This document shows, piece after piece, positions 23,965 to 34,700 of a stretch of 64,000 nt of DNA. The stretch is from a virus, in IMG/VR virus record IMGVR_UViG_3300010885_070871, positions 16,923 to 80,922 of that record, one strand, 5' to 3'. Position numbers and translations under genes: made by a program. Numbering within the stretch: the first letter of the stretch is position 1; the number at the start of each line of letters is the position of its first letter. Below the pieces are notes generated by a model that was given only the letters and a program-made list of their open reading frames with translations, was not told where the DNA came from and made no database searches.

Positions 23965-25818
23965 ATGGCAACACCAGGAACAGATAGTATAGGTAAACAA
24001 GTAGATGGATCATCGTCTGGAAATTCTAGTAATTTAGCAGATCCTGATATTCAAAGATTTGCAAACGGACTTTACAAATTTGATTCAGATAAAATATATG
24101 GAACTTTTGAGAGAAGTGAATTAGCAGCACTTCCAAAAAGTTTATTTTATGATGGGGCAACAGCTTATGAAACATACAATGGGCTTTTTGCTTATTATGT
24201 TTTGGGTAAAAATAGTCAAGGAGGAAGAGCTAGATATCACATTTCTGAAAAAACAGCAGAATTAAGTAAAATAACTCCTAATTATTCTAGAAATCCCACA
24301 GCAAAACAAATAATAGAAACAGTAGCAGGTCCTACTCAATCAGGAATTCCTGCTTTTCTAGATCCTGCAAGTCCTTTTAGAGGACAAATTTATAGTGTTA
24401 AGGATTTCATATTTTGTAAGCATTATGGAATAATGCCAAACAATAGAATGCTTACGCTTAGAAGATTTGCCTATCCAACATTAGATTCTTTAAGAATAAT
24501 ACCAAACAAACCAAGGGATTTTGGTATCTCAGAAGATGGTAAGAAAGCAGAATTGCAACAGTCTTCTGCAGAAGGAATAGGACTTATAAGAGATTTTAAA
24601 GGTGAATTAAACACAGCTCTTCCTGTTTCTCAAGCTGTAACATTTTTTGGAGGTGATACAGGAAATAATCTTTCTAGTATTTTAGGTATAAATACAGGTC
24701 TTAATTTTGAATACCAAAAACAAGATCCTGTAAAAAATGAACAAACAGGGGATCCTGGTCTTATGAATTCCCCTTTTGGAGACTTAATTAAATCTTTTAT
24801 AACAACAGGAAAATCTGATCTTAATCCAGAAGCAATCAGTAATTTAATAGGAACATTAGCTGCACCGGAAAAAAATGAAAGAGCATTAAAAAGGTTATTA
24901 TTAAATAATGCTCTTGCTCAAGACGGACCACTTTCTAAAAAGATTTTTGTTAATGTTAATACAGTTGACCGAGTAATGACAAGACAGCAGGGATTTGCAG
25001 GGGGGACTGAATCGTTTACTTTAACTTTTGATTATAACCTAACCTCTGCTGGAGAGGTAAATTCTAAACTACTCTTTTTAGATTTAATGACTAATCTTCT
25101 TTCTTTAGGGTCTGATTATGGACAATTTCTTTCGCCTGAATTAAGATTAGAGCAGACTAACGTTGGTTTAGGATTTCCAGGAGGTGCTTCTGGTTATATT
25201 AAATCTATAGTAAATCCAATACAATACATAAGAGACCAAGTTTCTGGAATTCTTTCTAGTCAAACAGTAAACAAATTAAATTCAGCAGAAGGAGGGTTAA
25301 GTAAGGATATACAAGAAATAACATCTGAATTAAAAGCTTTCGTCCAAGATCCTGATAAAAATCCAATACAAGAGGGAAGTAAATTTTATAAATCTATAGC
25401 AGTAATGATGAGTGATATTTTTCTTAAAAAAATATATTATCAACCATTAATGCTTTCAGGTTATCCAACAGGTGAATGGCATCTAGTAGTGGGAAATCCA
25501 TTAAATCCTATAGCAATGATGGGAAATTTAGTTTGCAATAATGTGAAAATAACATTTAATGATGAATTAGGTCCTGATGATTTTCCTACTGAAATGAAAG
25601 CAGTTTTTACTCTTTTTCCAGGAAGACAGAGACATAGAGGGGATTGGGAATCTATTTTTAATAGAGGTAACGGTAGATTATACTTAGGCCAGTTAACAGA
25701 AAGTAGTGAAACGGTAAATGCTTGGAGAACATCAAGTGGATATGCACCTAATGATTTCCCTGAAGATGGTACAGATATTTACAAAGTGACAACTCAAGGG
25801 GCAGCTCAAGGAAGTTAA
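23965..25818 (+). CDS. Virion structural protein, tail or baseplate
   Basis: The 617-residue protein has a small-residue N-terminus (TPGTDSIGKQVDGSSSGNSS) and a mixed body without enzyme motifs. The C-terminal segment (YPTGEWHLVVGNPLNPIAMM, then FNDELGPDDFPTEMKAVFTL and FPGRQRHRGDWESIFNRGNG) looks like a conserved tail-protein domain with a beta-rich core. A helical part near residues 440-490 could be a coiled coil. It leads the gene run containing gp53-, gp27- and gp5-like genes, so a hub, tube-end or baseplate role is inferred from position. I cannot assign a T4 counterpart. Confidence 0.65.
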   Translation: MATPGTDSIGKQVDGSSSGNSSNLADPDIQRFANGLYKFDSDKIYGTFERSELAALPKSLFYDGATAYETYNGLFAYYVLGKNSQGGRARYHISEKTAELSKITPNYSRNPTAKQIIETVAGPTQSGIPAFLDPASPFRGQIYSVKDFIFCKHYGIMPNNRMLTLRRFAYPTLDSLRIIPNKPRDFGISEDGKKAELQQSSAEGIGLIRDFKGELNTALPVSQAVTFFGGDTGNNLSSILGINTGLNFEYQKQDPVKNEQTGDPGLMNSPFGDLIKSFITTGKSDLNPEAISNLIGTLAAPEKNERALKRLLLNNALAQDGPLSKKIFVNVNTVDRVMTRQQGFAGGTESFTLTFDYNLTSAGEVNSKLLFLDLMTNLLSLGSDYGQFLSPELRLEQTNVGLGFPGGASGYIKSIVNPIQYIRDQVSGILSSQTVNKLNSAEGGLSKDIQEITSELKAFVQDPDKNPIQEGSKFYKSIAVMMSDIFLKKIYYQPLMLSGYPTGEWHLVVGNPLNPIAMMGNLVCNNVKITFNDELGPDDFPTEMKAVFTLFPGRQRHRGDWESIFNRGNGRLYLGQLTESSETVNAWRTSSGYAPNDFPEDGTDIYKVTTQGAAQGS

Positions 25819-25830
25819 TTAAAATAAAAT

Positions 25831-26436
25831 ATGTTAGCAATAGATGTAATAGAGTCAAAGGGTTTTAGATTAGATCAAAAAACCAAAAGCCAGGTCTTAG
25901 ATCTTGTTACTGTTTCTTGGAATACTAGAGATATAAATTATCAGTTAAAATCTATAGCTTTTGTCACAAGTGAAACTGAAATGAGACCAGATCTTGTTTC
26001 TCTTCTTTATCAGAACGATCAAAGTAGAGTGGGATCTTTATTAAAATTAAATAATATTTCAAATCCTCTTTCTGTTAAGATGGGTGAAATATTAGCAGTA
26101 CCTACAGATGAAATGACTAATAATTTATTTCAAAGTGGTAAAAATATAACAAATCAAAAGCAAAAAGCAAGATCTTTTAGAAAAGAATTACAAGAAAAAA
26201 TATCTCAGGTTTCTCAAGAGCGATTAAATTATCTTAATTCTAAAAATATTTCAAATCTTGCACAAACACCGCTTCCACCAAATCTTTTACAAGAAGGACA
26301 ACAACAGATCCTTGTTGAGGATGGAAAACTTTTATTTGGTCCTGATATAGGACAATGTAAAACAAAAGCAAAAAAGAGTGTTTCTGTTACTGACATAAAA
26401 ACAAAGCTTGCTCAGAAAAACATTTTTAGAAGATAA
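25831..26436 (+). CDS. gp53-like baseplate wedge protein with LysM-like segment
   Basis: The 201-residue protein contains a LysM-like stretch at residues about 50-92 (RPDLVSLLYQNDQSRVGSLL, then KLNNISNPLSVKMGEILAVP). This fits the pattern of T4 gp53 and gpX-type tail proteins, where the motif mediates protein contacts in the baseplate rather than peptidoglycan degradation. A Gln/Lys-rich helix follows, then a Pro-rich linker and a basic tail. It sits directly upstream of the gp27-like hub gene, sharing a single base. The T4 equivalence is inferred from fold and neighbourhood. Confidence 0.65.
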   Translation: MLAIDVIESKGFRLDQKTKSQVLDLVTVSWNTRDINYQLKSIAFVTSETEMRPDLVSLLYQNDQSRVGSLLKLNNISNPLSVKMGEILAVPTDEMTNNLFQSGKNITNQKQKARSFRKELQEKISQVSQERLNYLNSKNISNLAQTPLPPNLLQEGQQQILVEDGKLLFGPDIGQCKTKAKKSVSVTDIKTKLAQKNIFRR

Positions 26437-28058
26437 TGGCAAATTTTAATTTAAGAAAATCCATATTACAATACAGAAATCCTGATATAGTTCTGGATGA
26501 ACTTTCTATTGTTGATACAGGATCTCAGAAGGGAGATCTACAAAAAAATGATAGAGAAGGAAATAACATCCAGAAGAAATATACAGGGATGGCTGAGCCA
26601 CTAATTAAAATAAACAATGTTGTAGTTTCTGGTCTTAGTTATTTTAAATTGGATTTATCTGGATTCAAACCTAAATTAATTTTTAAATTTAGTACGATAG
26701 ACGAAAGATTTATATACACATCATTTCCAAAGGATGGAGATATAATTTCTCTTTATATAAGAGCTTACGGGGAAATGTTTAAGCCAATTAGAATGGATTT
26801 TATAATAACTGAAGTAATTTCACCTTTTTCTTATAGTGCAAGTGTTGAAAATGATAAAACAAATCTTGATGCAGGATCTGGTAAATATCAAACATATACT
26901 ATATTTGGCGAGGTAAGAGTTCCTAAGCTTTATAAACATGTGAGTAAATCATTCAAGGGAAACAGTACAGATGCTTTAATAAAGATATCAGAAGATCTTG
27001 GCCTTGGCTATGCTTCTAATGAAGCTAAAACAAAAGATGAAATGACATGGATTTCACCTAATGCAGATTATGAGACATTAATAAAAAATATAGTAAATAG
27101 CTCTTGGTTAAGTGAAGAAGATTATTTTGATTGCTGGATAGATCAATATTATAATATAAATCTAGTTAATCTTAGAAAACAATTCGATGAACAAAATCAA
27201 ACAATAGAAACTATGAGAATGGCTTATGGTGTTGATGAAACACCTGATATGTCAGCAGGAACAGAACCACGAGAAGTTGAATTTCCTATAGTTTTAACAA
27301 ATGCAACAAATTATGCTAAATCCCCTTTGTATATTAGATCTATGTCTATAGAACATAATGCAGGACAAATTAATAACGATCTAGGATATTTTCAGAGAGT
27401 TCAGTTTTATGATTCTAAATTGAATTCAGACAAGCCTAAAAACAAATATGTTGAATATAATATAGAATCTGTTACAAATAAAACTGTAGGTTCAAGGGAC
27501 ACTTTAAACAAAGGAAGATTAGGAGAAAGTATCTACAAGGAAGAGATTAAAAAAACTTACGTTGGAACTATGTATTTTGAAAATGTACATGAGAATTTTC
27601 ATCAGGCACAGATACAAAATATATTTAATCGTAACGATAGTTATAAATTAATACTAAAAGTTAAGACAAGAGCATGGATGCCTTGGCTTTACAGAGGAAA
27701 ATCAATTCCAGTTAATATAATACAAGAGGGTAGCACCACTGCTTCTAGTGATTCTAAATATTCTGCAAAAGGTGGTGAAAAATCTTCTCTTGCACCTCCT
27801 GCTGAAAAAAGAGTACCAAATGCTTTTCTTTCTGGTGATTATGTTATATTAGGAATAAACATAGAATTTAATTTAACAGATAGATTACATCAGGTTTTAA
27901 TACTCGGTAAAAAACAATGGGTACTTAATCCAGGTATTGCTTCAGATCCGTCAACAGTAGATCCTACAAGTGATGAGGGAGACTTTAACGATCTCACTCA
28001 AAACACATCCTCTATAACACAAAAGGATGCTGGTGTTTTAAATAATAGTGTGTTTTAA
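26436..28058 (+). CDS. gp27/gpD-like baseplate hub protein
   Basis: The 540-residue protein fits the tail hub family. The N-terminal half is beta-rich (LIKINNVVVSGLSYFKLDLS, FIITEVISPFSYSASVEND). A central helical block, KGNSTDALIKISEDLGLGYA, is followed by WISPNADYETLIKNIVNSSW and FDCWIDQYYNINLVNL, a pattern I associate with gp27-like hubs. The C-terminal part contains SGDYVILGINIEFNLTDRLHQVLIL, typical of the last beta domain. In myoviruses such hubs form the trimeric ring between tube and spike. The gp5-like OB protein lies two genes downstream, consistent with a hub-spike pair. Confidence 0.7.
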   Translation: MANFNLRKSILQYRNPDIVLDELSIVDTGSQKGDLQKNDREGNNIQKKYTGMAEPLIKINNVVVSGLSYFKLDLSGFKPKLIFKFSTIDERFIYTSFPKDGDIISLYIRAYGEMFKPIRMDFIITEVISPFSYSASVENDKTNLDAGSGKYQTYTIFGEVRVPKLYKHVSKSFKGNSTDALIKISEDLGLGYASNEAKTKDEMTWISPNADYETLIKNIVNSSWLSEEDYFDCWIDQYYNINLVNLRKQFDEQNQTIETMRMAYGVDETPDMSAGTEPREVEFPIVLTNATNYAKSPLYIRSMSIEHNAGQINNDLGYFQRVQFYDSKLNSDKPKNKYVEYNIESVTNKTVGSRDTLNKGRLGESIYKEEIKKTYVGTMYFENVHENFHQAQIQNIFNRNDSYKLILKVKTRAWMPWLYRGKSIPVNIIQEGSTTASSDSKYSAKGGEKSSLAPPAEKRVPNAFLSGDYVILGINIEFNLTDRLHQVLILGKKQWVLNPGIASDPSTVDPTSDEGDFNDLTQNTSSITQKDAGVLNNSVF

Positions 28059-28071
28059 TTAACTAAAAGAA

Positions 28072-30876
28072 ATGGCAGATTTTTCAGATTTTACATCAGG
28101 CATAAAAAGTAATCTAACCCCAGATGGGAAAGGAATATTGAATAGAAAGATAGATTTTCAGAGAGAAAAATTTCTGAAAGGAGTTTCCACTACAAAGCAC
28201 GGTAAAAAGGAAGATCCTACTTACCTCTATTTTAAATTTGTGTTTGATTTTGGAGATACTGGAATTATAGATCCTACAACATTTTTGCCACCTTCTCCTT
28301 TATTTAGATCAACAGCAAATCTTAGTGGAAGAGAGCAAGACAATCTTATTGAAAGAACATCTGAGAAAAATACAAGAAATAGCGACAATCTAGCACCAGG
28401 ACAAGATGCTGGTAATAATGATGCTATTAGAGAAGTAACAGAGGCAGCAGCAGGAACTTTTTATACAACTGATGATTTCTTCTATACATCAAAATCTAAA
28501 ATAGCAGGCGCACAAGGTAAATTGTTTTATAACATAAATGGATCTGGAGTTGCTTACATGGGAGCTCAGCAATTTTTAGCACAGAGATCTGCTAAAAGAC
28601 AACAAATGCTTCAGGCTTTTAAGAATGGAATAAACTTTATAAATAAAGAATGCCCTTATTATTTTCAAAGTTTAAGCGGATTAGATAATTTATTAAAAGT
28701 AGATATAAAAAATTATCATAAAGCAGGAGGTGCACCAAAAAGAACAGGAACTTTAACTATAGATTGTTTAGAGTCTATTGATATGAGAGTTTTCTCTTTA
28801 GCTGAACTTTACAGAAAAGCAGTATATGACTACACTTATCACAGAATAATGGTTCCTGAAAATTTAAGAAAATTTAGGATGTGGTTAGTAATAACAGAAT
28901 TAAGAAATATCCAGCTCACCTATGGTGTTAATGATTTATTAAATCCTTTCACTATTCCTTCAGTATCACAGGCAGCAAATTTTTTAGATAGCTTTAATTC
29001 GCAAACAGGATTATTAGATAAAGTTCAAGGAATTTATGATAAGTCAACAAAGGAAACACCAGATGCTTCTACTATTGGAACATACTCTATGGGTCCTTAC
29101 ACTTTCATATATCAATTTGATCAGTGTGAATTTGATTTCGATAGTACATATCCTTCCTATGGAACGATTGATGCTAAAGGTGGACAAGCAGTAAATACTT
29201 CATTTAAGATACATGTAGGAAGAGTTCAAGATTATAAGATACAGTTTAATCAACTTGCTGATGTTCTTAAAAAAGATAACAATATACAGCAAATGGTTCT
29301 TGCAGATGTGTGGGGTTCACCTGGGTCTAGTTATGTTAATTATGATTATGTTAGTACACAGGGTATAGAGAGTGTTACTTTTTCTGATAAACCTAATCCT
29401 GGTGAATATTTTGCTAAGCTTGCTTCTGATTTCGTAACGAATACTGCAGCAGATTTAAAGAATCAAGGTGTTTCAATATTACAAGGTGCACTACTAGGAA
29501 ACATATATGGACTTGGTGGAGTAAACGCACAACAAGCTGCTTCAAGTGTTCAATCTTTAGTTAGTACAATAAAGGGTGGAGTTCCTAATCCTTTTGCTAA
29601 AAACGATCCACAATCAAATGGATATGGTGGACCTAATGAAAGACAATATCCTAGAATAAATGAGGATCTTTATCCAAACTCTGCTGGATCTAACGGAGGA
29701 AGTCTTGGTAACGTTTTACCTGGTACTGGACAACCAGGAGGATCTATAAACACTGATGTTTATAATAATAATCCAGGAAAAGATTTGGGATTACCAGACA
29801 GACAATATCCAATAAATAATTCTGACGAATACAATAACGTTCCAGGAGCAGATTTAGGTGCTCCTGATAGAGTTTATCCAATTCCAGGAGGGGATCAATA
29901 TCCTGATAATCCAGGAGCAGATTTAGGATTACCTGATAGACAATATCCGGTAAATAATTCAGATGAATATAATAACGTTCCAGGCTCAGATTTAGGTGTT
30001 CCTAGTAGAGTTTATACAGTTCCTGGAGGTGATCAATATCCTGATAATCCAGGAGCAGATTTAGGATTACCTGGTAGACAATATCCAGCAAATAATTCTG
30101 ATGAATATAATAATGTACCAGGTTCTGATTTAGGGGTTCCTGATAGAGTTTATACAGTTCCTGGAGGTGATCAATATCCTAATAATCCAGGATCAGACTT
30201 AGGACTTCCTAATAGACAATATGCTCCTTCAGAGGGAGACGAATACGAAAACGTACCAGGATCTGATTTAGGAGTTAATGGAAGAATATATCCAGCTCCT
30301 GGAGGTGATCAATATCCTAACAATCCGGGTTCAGATCTAGGATTACCTAATAGACAATATGCTCCTTCAGAGGGAGACGAATACGAAAACGTACCAGGAC
30401 AAGATCTTGGTGTTGGAGATAGGATTTATAAACAACCAGAAGGGGATCAATATAAAAATACTCCAGGATCTGATTTAGGATTGCCAGATAGACAATATCC
30501 TGCGGCAGGTGGAGATGGATACGAAAACGTTCCAGGAAGAGATTTAGGACCAAGAGGCAGAGTTTATGATTTTAAGAATGAAGACAAATATCAAAACACA
30601 CCTGGTCCAGATTTAGGACTACCTTCTAGACAATATGAAAACTCTAATGGAGATGAATATAAAAATACTCCAGGATCTGATTTAGGACCAAAAGGAAGAG
30701 TTTACGAATCTGTTAACGAGGATTTATATAAAAATACTCCAGGATCTGATTTAGGATTGCCAGATAGACAATATTCTAGTAATAATACTGACGAGTATGA
30801 TCCTTCTTTAATTCAACCTAATACAAATTTAGGAAGAATATATCAAAGTAATAAATCAAATAATTTGGACAGTTAA
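28072..30876 (+). CDS. Structural protein with fifteen 23-residue PG-x-DLG repeats
   Basis: The 934-residue protein has a unique N-terminal part (1-560) with beta-rich segments (YLYFKFVFDFGDTGIID, KFRMWLVITELRNIQLTYGV, GPYTFIYQFDQCEFDFD) that look like a tail-associated domain. From residue 565 to 909 there are fifteen consecutive 23-residue repeats with no insertion or deletion. Odd repeats end in LGLPxRQY and even repeats in LGVxxRVY, giving a 46-residue super-repeat. A degenerate sixteenth copy follows. The position between hub and spike genes suggests a hub-associated or fibrous component. The repeat could form a beta-rich shaft or a flexible spacer. I do not recognise a described family. 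Confidence 0.7.
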   Translation: MADFSDFTSGIKSNLTPDGKGILNRKIDFQREKFLKGVSTTKHGKKEDPTYLYFKFVFDFGDTGIIDPTTFLPPSPLFRSTANLSGREQDNLIERTSEKNTRNSDNLAPGQDAGNNDAIREVTEAAAGTFYTTDDFFYTSKSKIAGAQGKLFYNINGSGVAYMGAQQFLAQRSAKRQQMLQAFKNGINFINKECPYYFQSLSGLDNLLKVDIKNYHKAGGAPKRTGTLTIDCLESIDMRVFSLAELYRKAVYDYTYHRIMVPENLRKFRMWLVITELRNIQLTYGVNDLLNPFTIPSVSQAANFLDSFNSQTGLLDKVQGIYDKSTKETPDASTIGTYSMGPYTFIYQFDQCEFDFDSTYPSYGTIDAKGGQAVNTSFKIHVGRVQDYKIQFNQLADVLKKDNNIQQMVLADVWGSPGSSYVNYDYVSTQGIESVTFSDKPNPGEYFAKLASDFVTNTAADLKNQGVSILQGALLGNIYGLGGVNAQQAASSVQSLVSTIKGGVPNPFAKNDPQSNGYGGPNERQYPRINEDLYPNSAGSNGGSLGNVLPGTGQPGGSINTDVYNNNPGKDLGLPDRQYPINNSDEYNNVPGADLGAPDRVYPIPGGDQYPDNPGADLGLPDRQYPVNNSDEYNNVPGSDLGVPSRVYTVPGGDQYPDNPGADLGLPGRQYPANNSDEYNNVPGSDLGVPDRVYTVPGGDQYPNNPGSDLGLPNRQYAPSEGDEYENVPGSDLGVNGRIYPAPGGDQYPNNPGSDLGLPNRQYAPSEGDEYENVPGQDLGVGDRIYKQPEGDQYKNTPGSDLGLPDRQYPAAGGDGYENVPGRDLGPRGRVYDFKNEDKYQNTPGPDLGLPSRQYENSNGDEYKNTPGSDLGPKGRVYESVNEDLYKNTPGSDLGLPDRQYSSNNTDEYDPSLIQPNTNLGRIYQSNKSNNLDS
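29764..30798 (+). repeat. Fifteen in-frame 69-base tandem repeats
   Basis: The repeat period is 69 bases at DNA level throughout. The copies starting near 30178 and 30316 share a stretch of more than 40 identical bases across the CCTAATAGACAATATGCTCC segment and beyond, which points to recent duplication of a 138-base (two-unit) block. The rest are more diverged, as expected for older copies. Confidence 0.9.
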
Positions 30877-30911
30877 AAGAAACATATATAATTATAATTA
30901 TATAAAACTAG

Positions 30912-31703
30912 ATGACTTTAATAAATAGAAATAAACTAGCAAGCAGTAACACAGAAATTACACATTATCTGGGTGTTGTTGTAGATAATAAAGATCCAGA
31001 ATTCAAAGGAAGAGCTAAAGTTAAAGTTTTTGGTGTTTTTGATGACCTTTCTGATGATGATTTACCTTGGGCACATCAAAGATTTGAAATGAGTTTCGGA
31101 TTAAATGGAGGTTCTGGAAGAATGTCAGTACCTAAATTAGGATCTGTTGTACATGTTCAATTTAATAATGGAAATTATTATAGCCCTGAATATAAAGCTG
31201 TTCAGGAGCTTTCACCGGATTTAATAGATGAAATAAGTGCAAGTTATGACGGGGCTCATTCTATAATATATGATGGTGTTGAAAAATTAAAAATGTATTA
31301 TACTGTAGCTAAAGGAATAGTTATAGATTTAAAAGAGTCTCAAATCATAATAAAAAATGATAATTCTATTTTAATAAAGCATGCAAATGATTCAACTTCT
31401 ATAGAATTAAAGGGAGGAAAAATAACAAAATACGCAGATCAGGAAATAGAGAACACAGCAGTTACTAGAATAAAACATTCTTCACAAGAAGTTTGGATGG
31501 ATGGCAAAACAACTAATCTAGGACACACCCCTGTTTTTTCTGCAGTTTGTGCAGAACCTCTTTGGGATTTTCTTAAAAAATTAGCTGTTGCTGTCGATGC
31601 AAAATTACCTCTTAGTCCTGGCGTTAGTTCAACTTTGGCTGCAAGCTTTGAACAATTATCCACTAGTAAAACAGTTAAGGTAACCAGAGAAAATGTTGGA
31701 TAA
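30912..31703 (+). CDS. gp5-like baseplate spike protein, OB-fold domain, no lysozyme
   Basis: The 263-residue protein begins with an OB-fold pattern typical of gp5/VgrG spikes. HYLGVVVDNKDPEFKGRAKV, then KVFGVFDDL, DLPWAHQ, and VPKLGSVVHVQF are visible. Beta strands continue to about residue 210 (GIVIDLKESQIIIKNDN, SILIKHANDSTSIEL), resembling the start of the spike's beta-helix. T4 gp5 has a lysozyme domain between these parts; it is absent here. The last 50 residues (PLWDFLKKLAVAVDAKLP) are helical. The gene lies between the repeat protein and a giant structural protein. It is a likely membrane-piercing spike component. Confidence 0.75.
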   Translation: MTLINRNKLASSNTEITHYLGVVVDNKDPEFKGRAKVKVFGVFDDLSDDDLPWAHQRFEMSFGLNGGSGRMSVPKLGSVVHVQFNNGNYYSPEYKAVQELSPDLIDEISASYDGAHSIIYDGVEKLKMYYTVAKGIVIDLKESQIIIKNDNSILIKHANDSTSIELKGGKITKYADQEIENTAVTRIKHSSQEVWMDGKTTNLGHTPVFSAVCAEPLWDFLKKLAVAVDAKLPLSPGVSSTLAASFEQLSTSKTVKVTRENVG

Positions 31704-31714
31704 AAAATTAATAG

Positions 31715-34700
31715 ATGGCAACTATAGAGGAAAGAATTGACGAGTTATTATCTAAAGATATAGCATCGCTTTCATCAGATCAAATTATAAGTATAATAAC
31801 TGGTGAGAGTACTCCACAAGTATATGTAGACCCACAATCAGAAGAGGGATTTAACAGTGAAGCTGATAAAATAGGAAAGGATGTAGATGATCTTATAAAG
31901 AGTCTAGAACCAAAAGATCCTCCTATTCCAATGGAAGAGATAGAAAAACTTTCGTGTGATTTTGAAGGCGATGAATTATATTCTGAAGTTTTATTAGAAT
32001 CATTAAAATCAAAAGATAAGGATCTCTATAATCTGCTACTAAATTCTCCAGATTTTTTGGAAGATAAGGAGATAGAGAGTATTGATATAGGAATAAAAAC
32101 AGAAATACCTTCCATCAATAAAAATAAAGCATCATCTAACACTAACGCCAACACTAACGCTAAAAAAGGTAGATCCTCTAATGGAATAACTAAATTTTTA
32201 AATAGTAAGAATCCCAAACTTCTAGAAAGTTTAAATGAATCACTTTTTGATAAAATAGATCCTTTTTTATTTGGTAAACCAACCAATGCTGGTTCTAAAA
32301 AAAAGAGAGATCTTAATATATTAGGATTCAAAGTTCCTTTAGAATTTATAACTGCTAATGGAAAAATACTACATGTTAAATTAGTAGGTCCTGATATAAC
32401 TATACAGCAAGCAGAAGAAAGAGTAAAAAAAAGCTCAGAAGCTCAGAGAAAGAATTTAAAAGATTGCGAAACTAAAGACGTTAATGAAAAAGAAGGGGCA
32501 GGTTCAAATAGTTCAACAGATTCTAGTAATAATCAAAAAGTAAATGTTGGTGGTATACTTCCTAATGATTACGAAACTGAGAAGTATAAAGATTATGATT
32601 ACGATTTTATTAGAGATAAAAAAACAGGGGAAGCTAACGAGGATCCTGCAATAGAGGATGATAACTGTAATGTAATAGCAGAAGATCCAATTACAGGAGA
32701 TCCAATAGTAACAAAAGAAAGTATAGAAGGAATATTAGATGAATTTTGTGATCCAGAGCCTAGTGATCTTTCTGGATTAGATATTGAATTAAATACAGGA
32801 GCAGGGTCTGATATAAACAGCAATGAAGAAAAAGAAAATGAAGATGCACAGGTTAGTGAAGATTTTTCAGAAGCTCAAATAAATGAGATTGAAGGATGCT
32901 TAGATTCAACTATTGTTAAATACGAAAAAATAGACAAAAGAACTTTAGAGTTAGCTAGATGGAAAAATATAGAAAAAAATCTAGAAGAAATAAATTATCA
33001 TTATGAAATAGTATGGGAGTATCAAAAAACTTTATATGAAGAATGGACTGGCAGATTAAGCGGTAACCAAACACAAACAGGTGATGGTTCAAACTTAGAT
33101 CTAGCAATATCTATATTAACATACACTGATATAATAAGAGAAACAGAAAGAGAAGTATTTTTTGCAACAGAGGATTATAATACAACAAAAAAATTATTTT
33201 TAGAAAACAATAATATATTTACTGAAAATATATTTCTTTTTACTATACCAGAGACTGAAGTCTCTTCAGTTGAACTTGAGACTCTTTTTGAGATTAAAAT
33301 AAATAATGATATCTCCCCTATAAATTACGACCAGGAAAAACAATTATGGCCTATACAGGATGGGGTAAATAAATTTATTTCTTTAGTCGAGAATATAAGA
33401 TTTATTATAATAAAAGGAAGTCAAATAGATTTACTAAATAAAAAAATACAAGAGAATACAGATTTAAGAGGTGCTGATATAGAATCTTTAGAAAATAAAT
33501 TAGGGATTACCATTAATATTGATGATTTAGAAAAAGCATTTAAGGATGCTAGTAACTGGATTCCTTATTCTGGATTCACGACAGAAAGAGACTATGCACA
33601 AGAAATATTTCAATCTGATTCTTTTAGTAACAATAATAACAATCCTTATAGAGGATATGGGTATGAATTTAAAAACCTATTAAGTAAATTTTCAGTTAGA
33701 TTTAGTAATGTAGCATTTGATTATGATGATGTAGAGCTTAAAATGAAATTAAGTTTTTTTACTGATATTGGTAATCCCTTGCCATATAAACAAAAACAAA
33801 AGCCAAACAAAATATCACTAAAAGGAACACCTCAACCTATATTTAAAACAGTATCTGAGCCTGATGTTGAAAGAATAAAATTGGGAAATGAATACGCAGG
33901 AAACGGAGGTCTTTTAGTAAATTATCCTAAAGATTATTTTAACGGGAACAGATTTTTAACTCTTAAGAATTACAAACAAGGCGAAAAGGATATTGCAGAT
34001 TTTTATGATTTTATTAATGATATAATCTCTACTGGAAAATCTAAGACAACTATAGTAAATGAAATTAAAACAAAGAGAGGAATTTTATATGCTCAACTTA
34101 TAGAAAAATCCGCTTCTAATTGGCTTTTCTTTACTCCTGAAGAAAGAGGCGATAATGATGCTAGAAATCCAGCAAATCTAAGACCTGCTAGTTTTACAGC
34201 AGAAGGAGAACCAACTCCTGTATTTGTTGATTTCTGGAGTAACTATAAAACTAAATGGAACGAAAAATATTTACAAAATAAAGGGGCATTCATTAATCCA
34301 GAAATAGAAAAAATAAAAGTTGAAGCTAGAAAAGCAGGTCTAGCTATGGGAAGGACAGTGAATACTGATGATATAAGGGGTATAAGAATAGTAGAAAATT
34401 ATTTTGATATTCAGAAAAAGTATGAACAGATCCAAGAACTTTTATTAGTCTCTGCACAAAAAATAGCAGAAATAGAAGAAGCTATTAAACCTGAAAATAT
34501 AGAAAAAGAATTTGCCTCAATTAGTTGTGGAGCGGGAGTAGATCCTAATCTCTCTATTGAGTGTCCACCTAAATGTTGTGGTGCAGCAGGATCAGATTTT
34601 AAAACTGAAAACTTTCTTCTTTCAACACCTCCTGGATCTGATTGTCCTTCAATTTTTTCTAAATGTTGGATGAAACAGTTCACTAAGCATTTAACTTTAG

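Noticed and set aside
29764-30798. Regular 69-base repeats considered as a CRISPR array
   Set aside because: The repeats are in frame, code for a continuous protein and have no unique spacers between identical repeats.
30912-31703. Lysozyme domain expected in a gp5-like spike protein
   Set aside because: No E-x8-D-x5-T lysozyme pattern is visible, and the protein is too short to hold one between its OB and beta-helix parts.
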